Shown here piece after piece: positions 10,943 through 19,960 of a stretch of DNA of 58,410 nt. The DNA lies in contig JAGVYH010000072.1 in assembly GCA_018303325.1 (NCBI GenBank), forward strand, positions 1 to 58,410. The letters are read 5' to 3'. The position numbers were made by a program, and so were the translations under genes. This stretch comes from Candidatus Woesearchaeota archaeon (lineage in GTDB: Archaea; Nanobdellota; Nanobdellia; Woesearchaeales; DSVV01). Positions within the stretch are counted from its first letter, which is position 1. Every line of letters starts with the position of its first letter. The notes under the pieces were generated by a model. The model was given only the letters and a program-made list of their open reading frames with translations. It was not told the origin of the DNA and did no database searches.

Positions 10943-12157
10943 TCACATCTTCTCAATATACTCTTCAACAATATTAAACACTTCTTCTTTTGCAGCCTCG
11001 ACAAAACTGATGCTTCCTGCTGTTCTGTGTCCTCCGCCGTTTATTTGCGCATAAGGAAGATTTTCTTTGAGAATTTTTATAATTTCATTAACATCAAACT
11101 TTTTTAGTTCCCTGCTGCACCTGATATTTATTTGGTCGTTGCTTATGCCTAAACTTATTACTGGCTTTTTGTATTTCTCTATTAAATAATCCTGTGTAAT
11201 CCCTGTTATCTTTCCAGACGGCGGGAATGCAAACATCTGTGTGCTTTCAATATCTAATTTACATACAATTAACTTTTCTTTCTCTTCTATCTGCATATAT
11301 CTTTTATTGGTTTCAAGCTGTTGTTTAATTGATTCTTTTACCAGCGGCTTTATTATTTCAATCAATTTTTTTTGTTTGCTGCTTTCAGCTCCGAGAATAT
11401 CATTAACTAAATCCCTGCTTTCAATATAACCTAATACATATGCTTCATAATCAAGACAGATTGCAACATCTTTTATTAATTCTAAGGAATAATTAGAATG
11501 CTTTTGGCATAATTTAACATATTCTTCCATCTCCCTGCTTTCTACTTTATCACCTGTTCCGGCAACAGCTGCAAAGAATTCCATCTGGTCAATATCTGGA
11601 TTAATCTGTTTCGCAATCTCTGCGCATAACATTCCAGCTGATATATCATAAGTGCTTCCAACAAAATGCGGGTTCACATGCGCTTCAACAATCTTTGTAA
11701 TCTCATGAGAAGGCGGGTGATGGTCAAAAACAATAATCTTTGCGCCGTAAATCTTTACTTTTTTTATAGCAGCTATGCTCTGCTCACTGCTTCCATTATC
11801 GCAAATAATGATTAAAGGTGGTTTTATCTCAAACCTGTTTATATTATTCATAAAATTAGTTAAATCTTTTGTTGCATCAACATAATCATAATATGGTGCT
11901 TTTGAAGGCAGCCTTGAATAAAAATAAAATACATCTCTCTCCTTTGCCTGTCTATTATAAACTAATGGCAAGATTGCTCTTTCCAGCGCTAATGCAGCGC
12001 AATAACCATCTGTATCAGAATGATGCCTTATCCAGATTGGCCTTTTTGCCTCGATTGCTTGTGTAATTAAGCTAATTGCCTTGTTTATTTCAGGCTTTAA
12101 TTTTTCTAAAACATGCGATTTAATCATAAATTGTTTTTCTGACATATTTTTCCTCAC
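10943..12157 (-). CDS. DHH/DHHA1-family phosphoesterase (RecJ-like)
   Basis: RHHSDTDGYCAALAL, IIVFDHHPPSHE, C-terminal INGGGHRTAGSISF. Confidence 0.93.
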   Translation of the reverse strand: MRKNMSEKQFMIKSHVLEKLKPEINKAISLITQAIEAKRPIWIRHHSDTDGYCAALALERAILPLVYNRQAKERDVFYFYSRLPSKAPYYDYVDATKDLTNFMNNINRFEIKPPLIIICDNGSSEQSIAAIKKVKIYGAKIIVFDHHPPSHEITKIVEAHVNPHFVGSTYDISAGMLCAEIAKQINPDIDQMEFFAAVAGTGDKVESREMEEYVKLCQKHSNYSLELIKDVAICLDYEAYVLGYIESRDLVNDILGAESSKQKKLIEIIKPLVKESIKQQLETNKRYMQIEEKEKLIVCKLDIESTQMFAFPPSGKITGITQDYLIEKYKKPVISLGISNDQINIRCSRELKKFDVNEIIKILKENLPYAQINGGGHRTAGSISFVEAAKEEVFNIVEEYIEKM

Positions 12158-12185
12158 TTTTTGATTAAATTTTTTTTATTTGTTT

Positions 12186-12346
12186 GGAAAAGCGAATACT
12201 GTGACCTTAAAGTCACAGATGAGTCTTTTCTATAAAAATAATGCCGACTTCATCGGCATTATTAGACTTGACGAGCACTGCTCGTCAAGAATTTAAAAAT
12301 GCCAACATTAAATACTGCAACCTTCAGGTTGCAGATTGTTGGCAGG
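12186..12346. repeat. Cluster of four hairpins between a truncated dph2 and the DHH gene
   Basis: CTGTGACCTTAAAGTCACAG, AATAATGCCGACTTCATCGGCATTATT, CTTGACGAGCACTGCTCGTCAAG, TGCCAACA[..CTGCAACCTTCAGGTTGCAG..]TGTTGGCA. Confidence 0.85.
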
Positions 12347-12379
12347 TTTTTTATTTATGAAATTTACTATAAATTAATA

Positions 12380-12646
12380 TCATCTCCATTCACTATGCCC
12401 CCATTGGATTAACAAATCTATTCCTAATTTATCCAATCCATGCGGTGTATCACAAGCGCCAAAACAACTTCCAGCCCAGATAAATACATTGACTTTATCT
12501 CCAAACGCACTGGCAATTCTTTCCTTTATATCTTTAGCGTAAGGTTTTAGACCATCAGGTAATTGAATGCAAACATTTTTAGAGTTTGTTTGGGTTATTT
12601 TATCAATTACTTTTGATAATTCTAGGTTATATTTTATGTTTGTCAT
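12380..12646 (-). pseudogene. dph2: Truncated diphthamide biosynthesis Dph2-like protein (N-terminal fragment)
   Basis: CIQLPDGLKPYAKDIKERI..WAGSCFGACDTPHGLDKLGIDLLIQWGHSEWR* stops after the first Cys domain; full-length Dph2 is over 300 aa. Confidence 0.7.
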
Positions 12647-12731
12647 CTTTACATTTTAAAATAACTATTTGTTTTAATATTTTGTTATTGATGAGAGATA
12701 TAATGCCATCTTTCCTGCAAAGCATATATAA

Positions 12732-12820
12732 TGTCGGACATAAATATTTATACAAAGTGTTATGTCCGACAAATATAGTAAGTGACACGATATGTATAAA
12801 AATTTACGTCACTTACTATA
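12732..12820 (+). repeat. Twin-hairpin repeat H3, copy 1 (inverted copy at 15779-15867)
   Basis: TGTCGGACATAA...TTATGTCCGACA then TAGTAAGTGAC...GTCACTTACTA. Confidence 0.85.
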
Positions 12821-12839
12821 AGATACCCGTTCCTAACCA

Positions 12840-13397
12840 TCACTCCAAACCCAAGCTCATATACAAACAATCCTCGTAAATTTCCTTCTTTTTCCCTGTT
12901 TTCTCATCTTCAATAATCATCTTCCATTCTTTTTTAAGCAGGGCTTCTTTTTTAAAACCAGTTTTTTCAAACAATTTTATAGCAGGTTCATTGCTTGCCA
13001 GCATTTTTGTTTTTATTTTTTTAATGCCATTGTTTTTCCTGCCTTTTTTAACTTCCTGCAAAAAAAACACCAGCAATTCCTTTCCAACACCTTTACTTTG
13101 ATATTCAGGGATTATATTTATATGCACTTCAAGAATATGTTCCTGGTGATAACCATATTTAGTGTAGGGGCTTATGATACAAATATGCCCAATAATTTTA
13201 CCTTTTTCTTTGTCCTCATCTGCTTCTTCTTTATCTACTGCAATTATATACTTATTATTTGGGATATAACTAAAGCTGAAAACATCTTTCTCATCCAAAA
13301 CCACATTTTTCTGATAAGCTGAATAGGGTATTTGTTCTAAATAATCAATAAATTCTCTTAATTTAGCATCAGTTAAAACCTGAATCTTTAGTTTCAT
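12840..13397 (-). CDS. GNAT-family N-acetyltransferase
   Basis: HINIIPEYQSKGVGKELLVFFL...NEPAIKLFEKTGFKKEALLKKEWK. Confidence 0.9.
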   Translation of the reverse strand: MKLKIQVLTDAKLREFIDYLEQIPYSAYQKNVVLDEKDVFSFSYIPNNKYIIAVDKEEADEDKEKGKIIGHICIISPYTKYGYHQEHILEVHINIIPEYQSKGVGKELLVFFLQEVKKGRKNNGIKKIKTKMLASNEPAIKLFEKTGFKKEALLKKEWKMIIEDEKTGKKKEIYEDCLYMSLGLE

Positions 13398-13473
13398 AAT
13401 ATTTACCTTATTTCGTTATCTTAGTGTCCTGAAAGAGGGGTTCACTCCACTAATTCCATTTAGTATATAATTA

Positions 13474-13548
13474 TGGACCAGCCGGGATTTGAACCCGGAG
13501 CCTCACCGCTGCCAGCGGCGCATTATAACCAGGTTTAACTACTGGCCC
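13474..13548 (-). tRNA. tRNA-Ala(GGC)
   Basis: GGGCCAG/CTGGTCC acceptor with G3-U70, anticodon arm CGCCG CTGGCAG CGGTG, T-arm CCGGG TTCAAAT CCCGG; no intron. Confidence 0.93.
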
Positions 13549-13684
13549 ATTGGATTTAAGTTAAATAGGGTGCTTAGTTTTAAATTTTTCTAGAATTATT
13601 CTTTTCAAAACCCTAATTTTACACCGATTTATGTCACTAATCAGTAAAAACCGAAATATTTATATATAAGCTACCCCATTAAGA

Positions 13685-13840
13685 TTATGTATAAGGGGGT
13701 GGACAGGTATAAGAGGCTTATTTAAGTTAAAAGTCTCTATCATCTACTGTATTTATACAGTTTAAATTAGTAGTTCATACTTTTTAGAGTGTGTATTGGC
13801 CAGCTATCACCTCAAAAGATATTCCAATACACACTTTTTT
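13685..13840 (+). ncRNA. Candidate structured leader or small RNA upstream of tfe ending in a terminator-like hairpin
   Basis: TATA-like ATTTATATATA at about 13658; hairpin CTGTATTTATACAG; 12-bp perfect stem AGTGTGTATTGG/CCAATACACACT (13788-13799/13824-13835) followed by T run. Confidence 0.4.
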
Positions 13841-13859
13841 ATTAAAATTTTGTTTAACA

Positions 13860-14375
13860 ATGGCAAAGAAAATAAGATTAACTAACAAACTTATCCATGA
13901 AACTTTGGTTGAAGCAGTAGGAGATGAATCATTAGTTATAATTAATTTTCTAAAGAATAGGAAGAATATATCTGAATTTGTTATATCTGAAAAAACAAAA
14001 GTAGAAATACATCATGTTAGAAAGATTCTGTATAAATTACACCAGAAACATTTAGCAGTTTACAAAAGAAAAAAAGATGCTAAAAAAGGATATTATATTT
14101 CTTATTGGACTTTTAACAAAAAAAGGATAAAAGACATTGTTTTGGAAATTCACAGGGAACAGCTTACTAAACTAAAGGAAAGATTAATGAAAGAAGAGCA
14201 GAATAAAGGTTGTTTCTTTTTGTGCGCAAATGCCTGCGCAAGGTTAGATTTTGATCAGGGTTCAGAGCTTGAGTTTAGATGCCCAGAATGCGGCTCTTTA
14301 TTGCAGCAGCAGGACAATGAAAGAACAATTGAGCATTTGAAGCAGAAAATTAAAGAGCTGGAAGTATTTGCTTAG
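13860..14375 (+). CDS. tfe: Transcription factor E alpha subunit (TFE)
   Basis: MAKKIRLTNKLIHETLVEAVGDE..., winged-helix then C-terminal Zn ribbon CANACARLDFDQ..EFRCPECGS. Confidence 0.88.
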   Translation: MAKKIRLTNKLIHETLVEAVGDESLVIINFLKNRKNISEFVISEKTKVEIHHVRKILYKLHQKHLAVYKRKKDAKKGYYISYWTFNKKRIKDIVLEIHREQLTKLKERLMKEEQNKGCFFLCANACARLDFDQGSELEFRCPECGSLLQQQDNERTIEHLKQKIKELEVFA

Positions 14376-14473
14376 ATTTAATTTTTTAATAGATTTTTCT
14401 TTATCGTTAAATTATTAATTAATTCAATAAAAATTTATAAATTCCATTGCTTTCTCTGTTTTCGGTGAGAATA

Positions 14474-14884
14474 ATGGACTGTATATTCTGCAAAATCGTG
14501 AACAAACAAATACCATCAGCTTTAGTTTATGAAGACCCTAATTTTCTGGCTTTTTTAGACATTTCACCAGCAAACAAAGGTCATGCCTTAGTTATACCCA
14601 AACAGCATTATGAAACATATACTGATTTGCCAGATAATGTGCTCAAAGAATTAGCAGTTGTCACAAAAAAGGTCGCAGAAGCAATTAACAAAAGCCTAAA
14701 CCCAGACGGCTTAAACATTTTCATGAACAATAAACAGGCAGCAGGCCAGATTGTGCCGCATGCGCATTACCATATTGTTCCAAGATTTAAAAATGATGGC
14801 ATAAGGTTTGAGTGGCCTCACAAAAAATATGACGACGGCGAAAACAAAGTTTATGCGGAGAAGATACGAAACTCAATGCAATAA
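14474..14884 (+). CDS. HIT-family hydrolase
   Basis: MDCIFCKIVNKQIPS...GQIVPHAHYHIVPR. Confidence 0.96.
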   Translation: MDCIFCKIVNKQIPSALVYEDPNFLAFLDISPANKGHALVIPKQHYETYTDLPDNVLKELAVVTKKVAEAINKSLNPDGLNIFMNNKQAAGQIVPHAHYHIVPRFKNDGIRFEWPHKKYDDGENKVYAEKIRNSMQ

Positions 14885-14926
14885 TTAAATTATTATTAAT
14901 TAATTTACATCTACATTAATATTCTC

Positions 14927-15616
14927 ATGACACAAACAAATAAAACTAATTTTGAACATCTTAAAATTAAAATGATTGAAACCATAAAAACTTATGGTCT
15001 AACTAATCAAACTATCCTTAATGCTATGCTAAAGATTCCAAGGCATGAATTTGTTCCAGATGAGCTTAAAGACCAAGCATACGAAGATTCTCCTTTATCA
15101 ATAGGTTATTACCAAACAATTTCTCAGCCATATACAGTCGCATTTATGCTAGATTTATTAGAATTGAAAAAGGGCAATAATGTTCTGGAGATTGGCTGTG
15201 GCTCAGGATATAATGCAGCGATTATCAAAGAAATTGTTGGCAAAGAAAAAGAAGTCAATGGACAGGTTAAAGGCAGAGTGATAAGTATAGAAGTTGTTAA
15301 AGAACTGATTGAATTTGCCAAAAACAATTTAAGCAAAACAGGATACGATGACATAAAAATTATCTCCGACGACGGCAGTTTGGGCAGCAAACAATTCGCT
15401 CCTTATGATAAAATCATTGCAACCTGCGCCTGTCCAAGAATTCCTAAACCATGGATTGAGCAATTAACAGAAACAGGTGTTATTGTTGCGCCGATTGGCA
15501 GTTTGTTCTCTCAGGAAATGATACAGGCAAAGAAGATTGATGGTGAGCTTGTTGCTAAATCATTTGGCAGCTTCAGGTTTGTGCCGTTAATTGGCAAGTA
15601 TGGGTTTAAGAAATAA
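14927..15616 (+). CDS. pcm: Protein-L-isoaspartate O-methyltransferase
   Basis: RHEFVPDELKDQAYEDSPLSIGYYQTISQPYTVAFMLDLL..VLEIGCGSGYNAAII. Confidence 0.96.
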   Translation: MTQTNKTNFEHLKIKMIETIKTYGLTNQTILNAMLKIPRHEFVPDELKDQAYEDSPLSIGYYQTISQPYTVAFMLDLLELKKGNNVLEIGCGSGYNAAIIKEIVGKEKEVNGQVKGRVISIEVVKELIEFAKNNLSKTGYDDIKIISDDGSLGSKQFAPYDKIIATCACPRIPKPWIEQLTETGVIVAPIGSLFSQEMIQAKKIDGELVAKSFGSFRFVPLIGKYGFKK

Positions 15617-15617
15617 A

Positions 15618-15710
15618 AAACCAAGGACTAAAGTCCTTGGTATTCATTACAAAAAGCTCGATACTGCCATTCATCCCACATTTGAAAAAGTGGGTATTCT
15701 GGCTTTTTGT
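15618..15710 (-). repeat. 93-bp multi-hairpin repeat, copy 2 (inverted relative to 8602-8694)
   Basis: Reverse complement matches copy 1. Confidence 0.9.
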
Positions 15711-15711
15711 T

Positions 15712-15754
15712 CCGCTCTCCACTCGTTCCTGAGCGCAGCCATACGTTCACTATT
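15712..15754 (+). repeat. H1 repeat copy 5
   Basis: CCGCTCTCCACTCGTTCCTGAGCGCAGCCATACGTTCACTATT. Confidence 0.6.
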
Positions 15755-15778
15755 ATTTATTCGTTAGTTGATTATTTA

Positions 15779-15867
15779 TAGTAAGTGACGTAAATTTTTA
15801 TACAAATAGTGTCACTTACTATATTTATCGGACATAACTAAATGTATAAATATTTATGTCCGACATT
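15779..15867 (-). repeat. Twin-hairpin repeat H3, copy 2
   Basis: Reverse complement aligns end to end with 12732-12820 with changes concentrated in loops. Confidence 0.85.
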
Positions 15868-15903
15868 ATAATTAATTTATTATTTATTTATACTATTAGT
15901 TAA

Positions 15904-17253
15904 TTATTTAATAATTCTTATAATCTTTTGAAAATTTTCATTATTCATTCTCTTCTTATATTTCTGCGCAAGCTCAATAACATTCTTCATTTCAATCTTA
16001 ATGCCTTTCTTTCTTAGCATATCATTCATTTTTTTCCATATCAAAAACTGGCAGAATTGAGTGACATTTTTTGGATTATTGGTCATGCTTGCTCGTTCAA
16101 AATCAACAAGTTTCACGTCAATATTATCATTATTTTTTTTCGTAGTTTTATCTGTTTTACCTATTTTACTTGTTTTATTAATTAAAATATGTTTTACAGG
16201 ATGATGCATCTCTTCTTTGTTTATGTCTAATTTATCAAGCAAATACATCATCTTGAATATTTTTTTCAATACAATTATTATTTTTTCTTTTGGGTTGTTC
16301 TCGATGAAATTTAGTATGAACTCTCCTGCAATATATTCATAAACAAAAAAATTCTCATTTTCATAAATTATTTTTGGCGCAATATCATACTTTTCGAGAA
16401 TTTTTAAGAACTTTATTTCATTTTCTATCCTGCCAAATGCTTTTGATTTAGGATTTGAGGTTTTAATAACTACTTGTTTATATTTATTTTTATCATTACA
16501 TTTGTTATATTTACATTTCTTTTTATCTCTATCTTTTTTATCTTTACATTTTATTTTCTTATCAACTTGCTCAGGTTTACATTTATACATTTCTTTGTAT
16601 TTCCCTTTATACAAATACCCTCTTTTTCCTTTTGTAAAAAATGTTATATTTTCTATTCTTAGGTTTTCAAGTTTTTTTAATAATTCAGATTTCCCTATTT
16701 CCCAAACATACAGCTCTTCAAAAGGCACATGCACCCCATCAATCTCTTTGTAATATAAGCAATTATTAGCAATAATTTCTTTTACTTTTTCAGGTTTTGT
16801 AAGCTCGCTGAAAATAACGAGTATTTTTCCTTCAGTTGTAAGATAATTATTCACTTTATTGAGAAATTTGCCCAATAGTTCGTAACCATGCTTCCCGCCG
16901 TCCAATGCAACATCTTTGTCATTATCATTTTGCGCATTTGGCAGATATGGTGGGTTAAACGTAATTAAGTCAAATTTTTCATTTGGTTTTATTTTTGTGA
17001 AAAGATTACTAACTTTAAACTGAATATTAAGCTTAATATTAGAAATGCCAACAGCATTTTTCTTTGCAAGTGCTATTGCTTTAGGATTTATGTCAACTGC
17101 AGTAACGTTTTTTGCATATTTGCTTGCTTCAATTGCAAAAACACCGCTGCCAGTGCCCATGTCCAAGACATTCTTATCTTTGGCATATTCTTTAATATGC
17201 TTTGCAAGAAGATAGCTGTCTTCTCTAGCTTCGTAAGGCGGTGTCCAATCCAT
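15904..17253 (-). CDS. Fusion: HemK/PrmC/Mtq2-type methyltransferase + Ser/Thr kinase-like domain
   Basis: N-term VLDMGTGSGVFAIEA, FNPPYLP; Lys-rich linker; C-term VVIKTS..ENEIKFLKIL, HHPVKHILIN, VKLVDFERA kinase motifs. Confidence 0.85.
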   Translation of the reverse strand: MDWTPPYEAREDSYLLAKHIKEYAKDKNVLDMGTGSGVFAIEASKYAKNVTAVDINPKAIALAKKNAVGISNIKLNIQFKVSNLFTKIKPNEKFDLITFNPPYLPNAQNDNDKDVALDGGKHGYELLGKFLNKVNNYLTTEGKILVIFSELTKPEKVKEIIANNCLYYKEIDGVHVPFEELYVWEIGKSELLKKLENLRIENITFFTKGKRGYLYKGKYKEMYKCKPEQVDKKIKCKDKKDRDKKKCKYNKCNDKNKYKQVVIKTSNPKSKAFGRIENEIKFLKILEKYDIAPKIIYENENFFVYEYIAGEFILNFIENNPKEKIIIVLKKIFKMMYLLDKLDINKEEMHHPVKHILINKTSKIGKTDKTTKKNNDNIDVKLVDFERASMTNNPKNVTQFCQFLIWKKMNDMLRKKGIKIEMKNVIELAQKYKKRMNNENFQKIIRIIK

Positions 17254-17400
17254 AAATCTGAAATAATCAAGTATTATTATTTAAATAATTCCTTTATTTT
17301 GAGACTACTATCTAGTAGCTAAAAAATCGAAAGATTTATATACTAGTTATACCCTAAATATGTAATATAAGCAGTATAAGTAAAAATATAAGTAAATATA

Positions 17401-17489
17401 TACTAAAAGTGCAAAATAATCGAACATTATTTTGCACTTTTGTATATACAAAAGTGATTAATTTGTTCGAAAATTAATCACTTTTAGTA
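17401..17489. mobile_element. Palindromic MITE-like element, copy A (TA-flanked, 89 bp)
   Basis: TACTAAAAGTGCAAAATAATCGAACATTATTTTGCACTTTTGTATATACAAAAGTGATTAATTTGTTCGAAAATTAATCACTTTTAGTA. Confidence 0.85.
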
Positions 17490-17559
17490 TAATATAAATA
17501 CTAATAATCTACTGTTTCAGTGTTGTCAAAAAGATAGCCAAAAAAACAAGGGTGTCAAA

Positions 17560-17910
17560 ATGTTAGAAGCACAAAAAGAACAAAGCTTGGAAACAGCTGT
17601 AAAAGAATCTCAGAATAGTAAAAATGAGACAAAAGAATGCCAAAATATGCCTGATTCTAATAATGAAAAGGTTTGCACATGCTCAAAACAGGGATGTGCA
17701 CAAAAATGTGCATGCCAGAAAAGCCTTGAAACAGAAGCAGCAAAGACATCTGTTGATATTACAAGCACATCCTCACAGGAATATGTTGATCCAATAACCG
17801 AAGAATATCTTATTGAAAGAAATTGTTTAATCTGTCATAGATGGTTCTTATTCTATGAGCTTTGGCCAAAAAAAGACAAGATGATGAACATGAGAATGGG
17901 TGTGTGGTAG
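17560..17910 (+). CDS. Small Cys-rich hypothetical protein between element copies A and B
   Basis: CTCSKQGCAQKCACQ and NCLICHRWFLFYELW; 116 aa. Confidence 0.6.
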   Translation: MLEAQKEQSLETAVKESQNSKNETKECQNMPDSNNEKVCTCSKQGCAQKCACQKSLETEAAKTSVDITSTSSQEYVDPITEEYLIERNCLICHRWFLFYELWPKKDKMMNMRMGVW

Positions 17911-17950
17911 ATTAGTAATATTTTTATTCTATTAAGTTTAGTCTATCCTC

Positions 17951-18368
17951 ATGCCAACACAATTTGAGCAAGCTTGTTATACTAAAAGTGCAAAATAATC
18001 GAACATTATTTTGCACTTTTGTATATACAAAAGTGATTAATTTGTTCGAAAATTAATCACTTTTAGTATATAATCTTCTTAAAAAGGTGCCAAAAGGCAA
18101 AATAACAACCTATAGAGAGATAGCAAAAGCTCTCGGCAAGAGAGGACAGATTTACAGGGCAGTTGGCAGGGCAATGGCCAACAACCCTTTTGCTCCAGAA
18201 GTGCCGTGCCATCGTGTTGTATTAAGCAATGGGCGTATTGGCAATTATTCTGCAACAGGTGGAATAAAAAGAAAAATTGAATTGTTAGAAAGCGAAGGAA
18301 TCGAAATAGAATGTAAAAAAAGAAATAATAAAATAAAACATTTTGAAAAAGTTTTGTACAGGTTTTAA
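17951..18368 (+). pseudogene. MGMT/ATL-type alkyltransferase-domain gene disrupted after codon 10 by element copy B
   Basis: MPTQFEQACY | 91-nt insertion | NLLKKVPKGKITTYREIAKALGKRGQIYRAVGRAMANNPFAPEVPCHRVV; excision restores frame. Confidence 0.8.
17980..18068. mobile_element. Palindromic MITE-like element, copy B, inserted into MGMT-like gene
   Basis: Appears identical to copy A; TA on each side. Confidence 0.88.
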
Positions 18369-18414
18369 TTGCTTGTTTCTTTAGCGATACATATCTTAAG
18401 ACAATTATTTCTTT

Positions 18415-19341
18415 CTAAACTTTCTTCTTTTTCTTGGTTTTTTTGATTTCTTTCTCTAAACCTAACTCGTCAAGCAATTCCTTGTATCTGTTTCTGATAG
18501 TGACTTCTGTAACGCCAGCAACATCTGCTACTTCTCTCTGTGTTCTTTTCTCGCCGTGTATCAGCGCTGAAACATACAATGCTGCAGCTGCAATTCCTGT
18601 TGGCCCTCTGCCAGATGTCAATTCAGATTTCTGTGCCCTCTCGAGAATCTCTATTGCCCTGCTCTGTGTTTCTGCAGTTAATTTCAATGCACTTGCAAAT
18701 CTTGCGACATAATCAGCGGGATTGCTTGGTAAAATAGTTATGCCTAATTCTCTTGTTACAAACCTGTAAGTTCTGCCGATTTCTTTCTTTTCAATGCCGG
18801 ATGCTTCAGAAAGCTCGTCAAGAGTTCTTGGAACATCATGTCTTCTGCAAGCAGCATATAATGCTCCTGCAACAACGCTTTCCATGCTTCTTCCTCTTAC
18901 TAAGCCCCTTTGGACAGCAAGAGTATAAATCCTTGCAGATTCCTCTTCGACAGATTCAGGTAATTTTAAATAGCTTGAAACTCTTTTCAATTCAGCCAAT
19001 GCTAATTTAAGGTTTCTTTCAATAGCTGTGCTGATTCTGTACTGCCATTTTCTCAGTCTAAAAAATTTGTTTCTATCTTTATTGCCTAATGCATAAATAT
19101 CAGCTTTTCTTCCTACTTCTGTTCCTAAACCACGGTCATATTGGGTGTAAGTCATTGGAGCGCCGGTTCTTCTCTTGCTTTCTCCGTCATCACTGTCAAA
19201 TTCTCTCCATTCCTGGCCAAAGTCAACCATTTTTTCTTCGACGACAAGACCGCAATCTTTACAGATTATTTCTCCTTTTTCTTTATTCCAGAATAAGTTA
19301 ATGCCGCCGCATTCAGGGCATTTTTTAACATATTGTGCCAT
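18415..19341 (-). CDS. tfb: Transcription initiation factor IIB
   Basis: Zn ribbon CPECGG..CKDCGLVVEEKMVDFGQEWREF and two cyclin-like repeats. Confidence 0.97.
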   Translation of the reverse strand: MAQYVKKCPECGGINLFWNKEKGEIICKDCGLVVEEKMVDFGQEWREFDSDDGESKRRTGAPMTYTQYDRGLGTEVGRKADIYALGNKDRNKFFRLRKWQYRISTAIERNLKLALAELKRVSSYLKLPESVEEESARIYTLAVQRGLVRGRSMESVVAGALYAACRRHDVPRTLDELSEASGIEKKEIGRTYRFVTRELGITILPSNPADYVARFASALKLTAETQSRAIEILERAQKSELTSGRGPTGIAAAALYVSALIHGEKRTQREVADVAGVTEVTIRNRYKELLDELGLEKEIKKTKKKKKV

Positions 19342-19573
19342 TTTTATTCCCTCCAAGGGATTTCCCAACAAAATTTAAATGTTTAATTGTAACTATATAT
19401 TAAACTTTGATTAACTTTATAAATTGGAAATCTCGCAACCTTTTTAAATCTTTCGCTTTTTTCAGACGATGATATCAAAAATTATATATACTTGAGAGAT
19501 TCACCGGTTAAATATAACTGTGTTTAATGAATGTGTGCTAATTCGAACTTTTTTAGCTAATTTGGGTGATTTA

Positions 19574-19747
19574 ATGGAAAATGAAACCTTACCTGATGAT
19601 TTATTGGCTATTTTGGCTTGTCCTGTCTGTAAAGGTGATTTAGATTACAAAAAGAAGCAAAATCAGCTATTTTGCGCTAAATGTAATGTTAATTATCCTA
19701 TACAAGATGGAATACCTATTCTTCTGCCTGTTAGCACAGATAAATAA
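19574..19747 (+). CDS. Trm112-like small zinc protein
   Basis: LLAILACPVCKGDLDYKKKQNQLFCAKCNVNYPIQDGIPILLP. Confidence 0.9.
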   Translation: MENETLPDDLLAILACPVCKGDLDYKKKQNQLFCAKCNVNYPIQDGIPILLPVSTDK

Positions 19748-19794
19748 GGTAATTTATCCTTTTTTTCTTATTTTATTTAATTTATTCTGATTTA

Positions 19795-19841
19795 TACTAA
19801 AAGTCCTTAGCTTCCGAACAAAACTCAAGGACTTTTTAGTA
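19795..19841. mobile_element. Palindromic element copy D (single hairpin, diverged)
   Basis: TACTAAAAGTCCTTAGCTTCCGAACAAAACTCAAGGACTTTTTAGTA, TA-flanked, CGAAC in loop. Confidence 0.7.
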
Positions 19842-19960
19842 TATAACATCAACTAAAAATATATAAATATCACATTAATTGATTACAAATATATCCTCAA
19901 TTATGTTAAACAAATTAATTTTAGAACCAAAATCAAGGATTTTTTGTACCTAACAGATTT

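Noticed and set aside
12301-12360. Hairpin GCAACCTTCAGGTTGC as a simple rho-independent terminator
   Set aside because: Nested inside a TGCCAACA/TGTTGGCA outer stem and one of a four-hairpin cluster, so a plain terminator does not explain the whole structure.
12586-12879. Plus-strand 97-aa ORF
   Set aside because: Spans the antisense of dph2 fragment and the H3 hairpin repeat; no recognisable protein features.
16474-16753. Plus-strand F/I-rich ORFs
   Set aside because: Antisense of the Lys-rich linker in the methyltransferase-kinase fusion.
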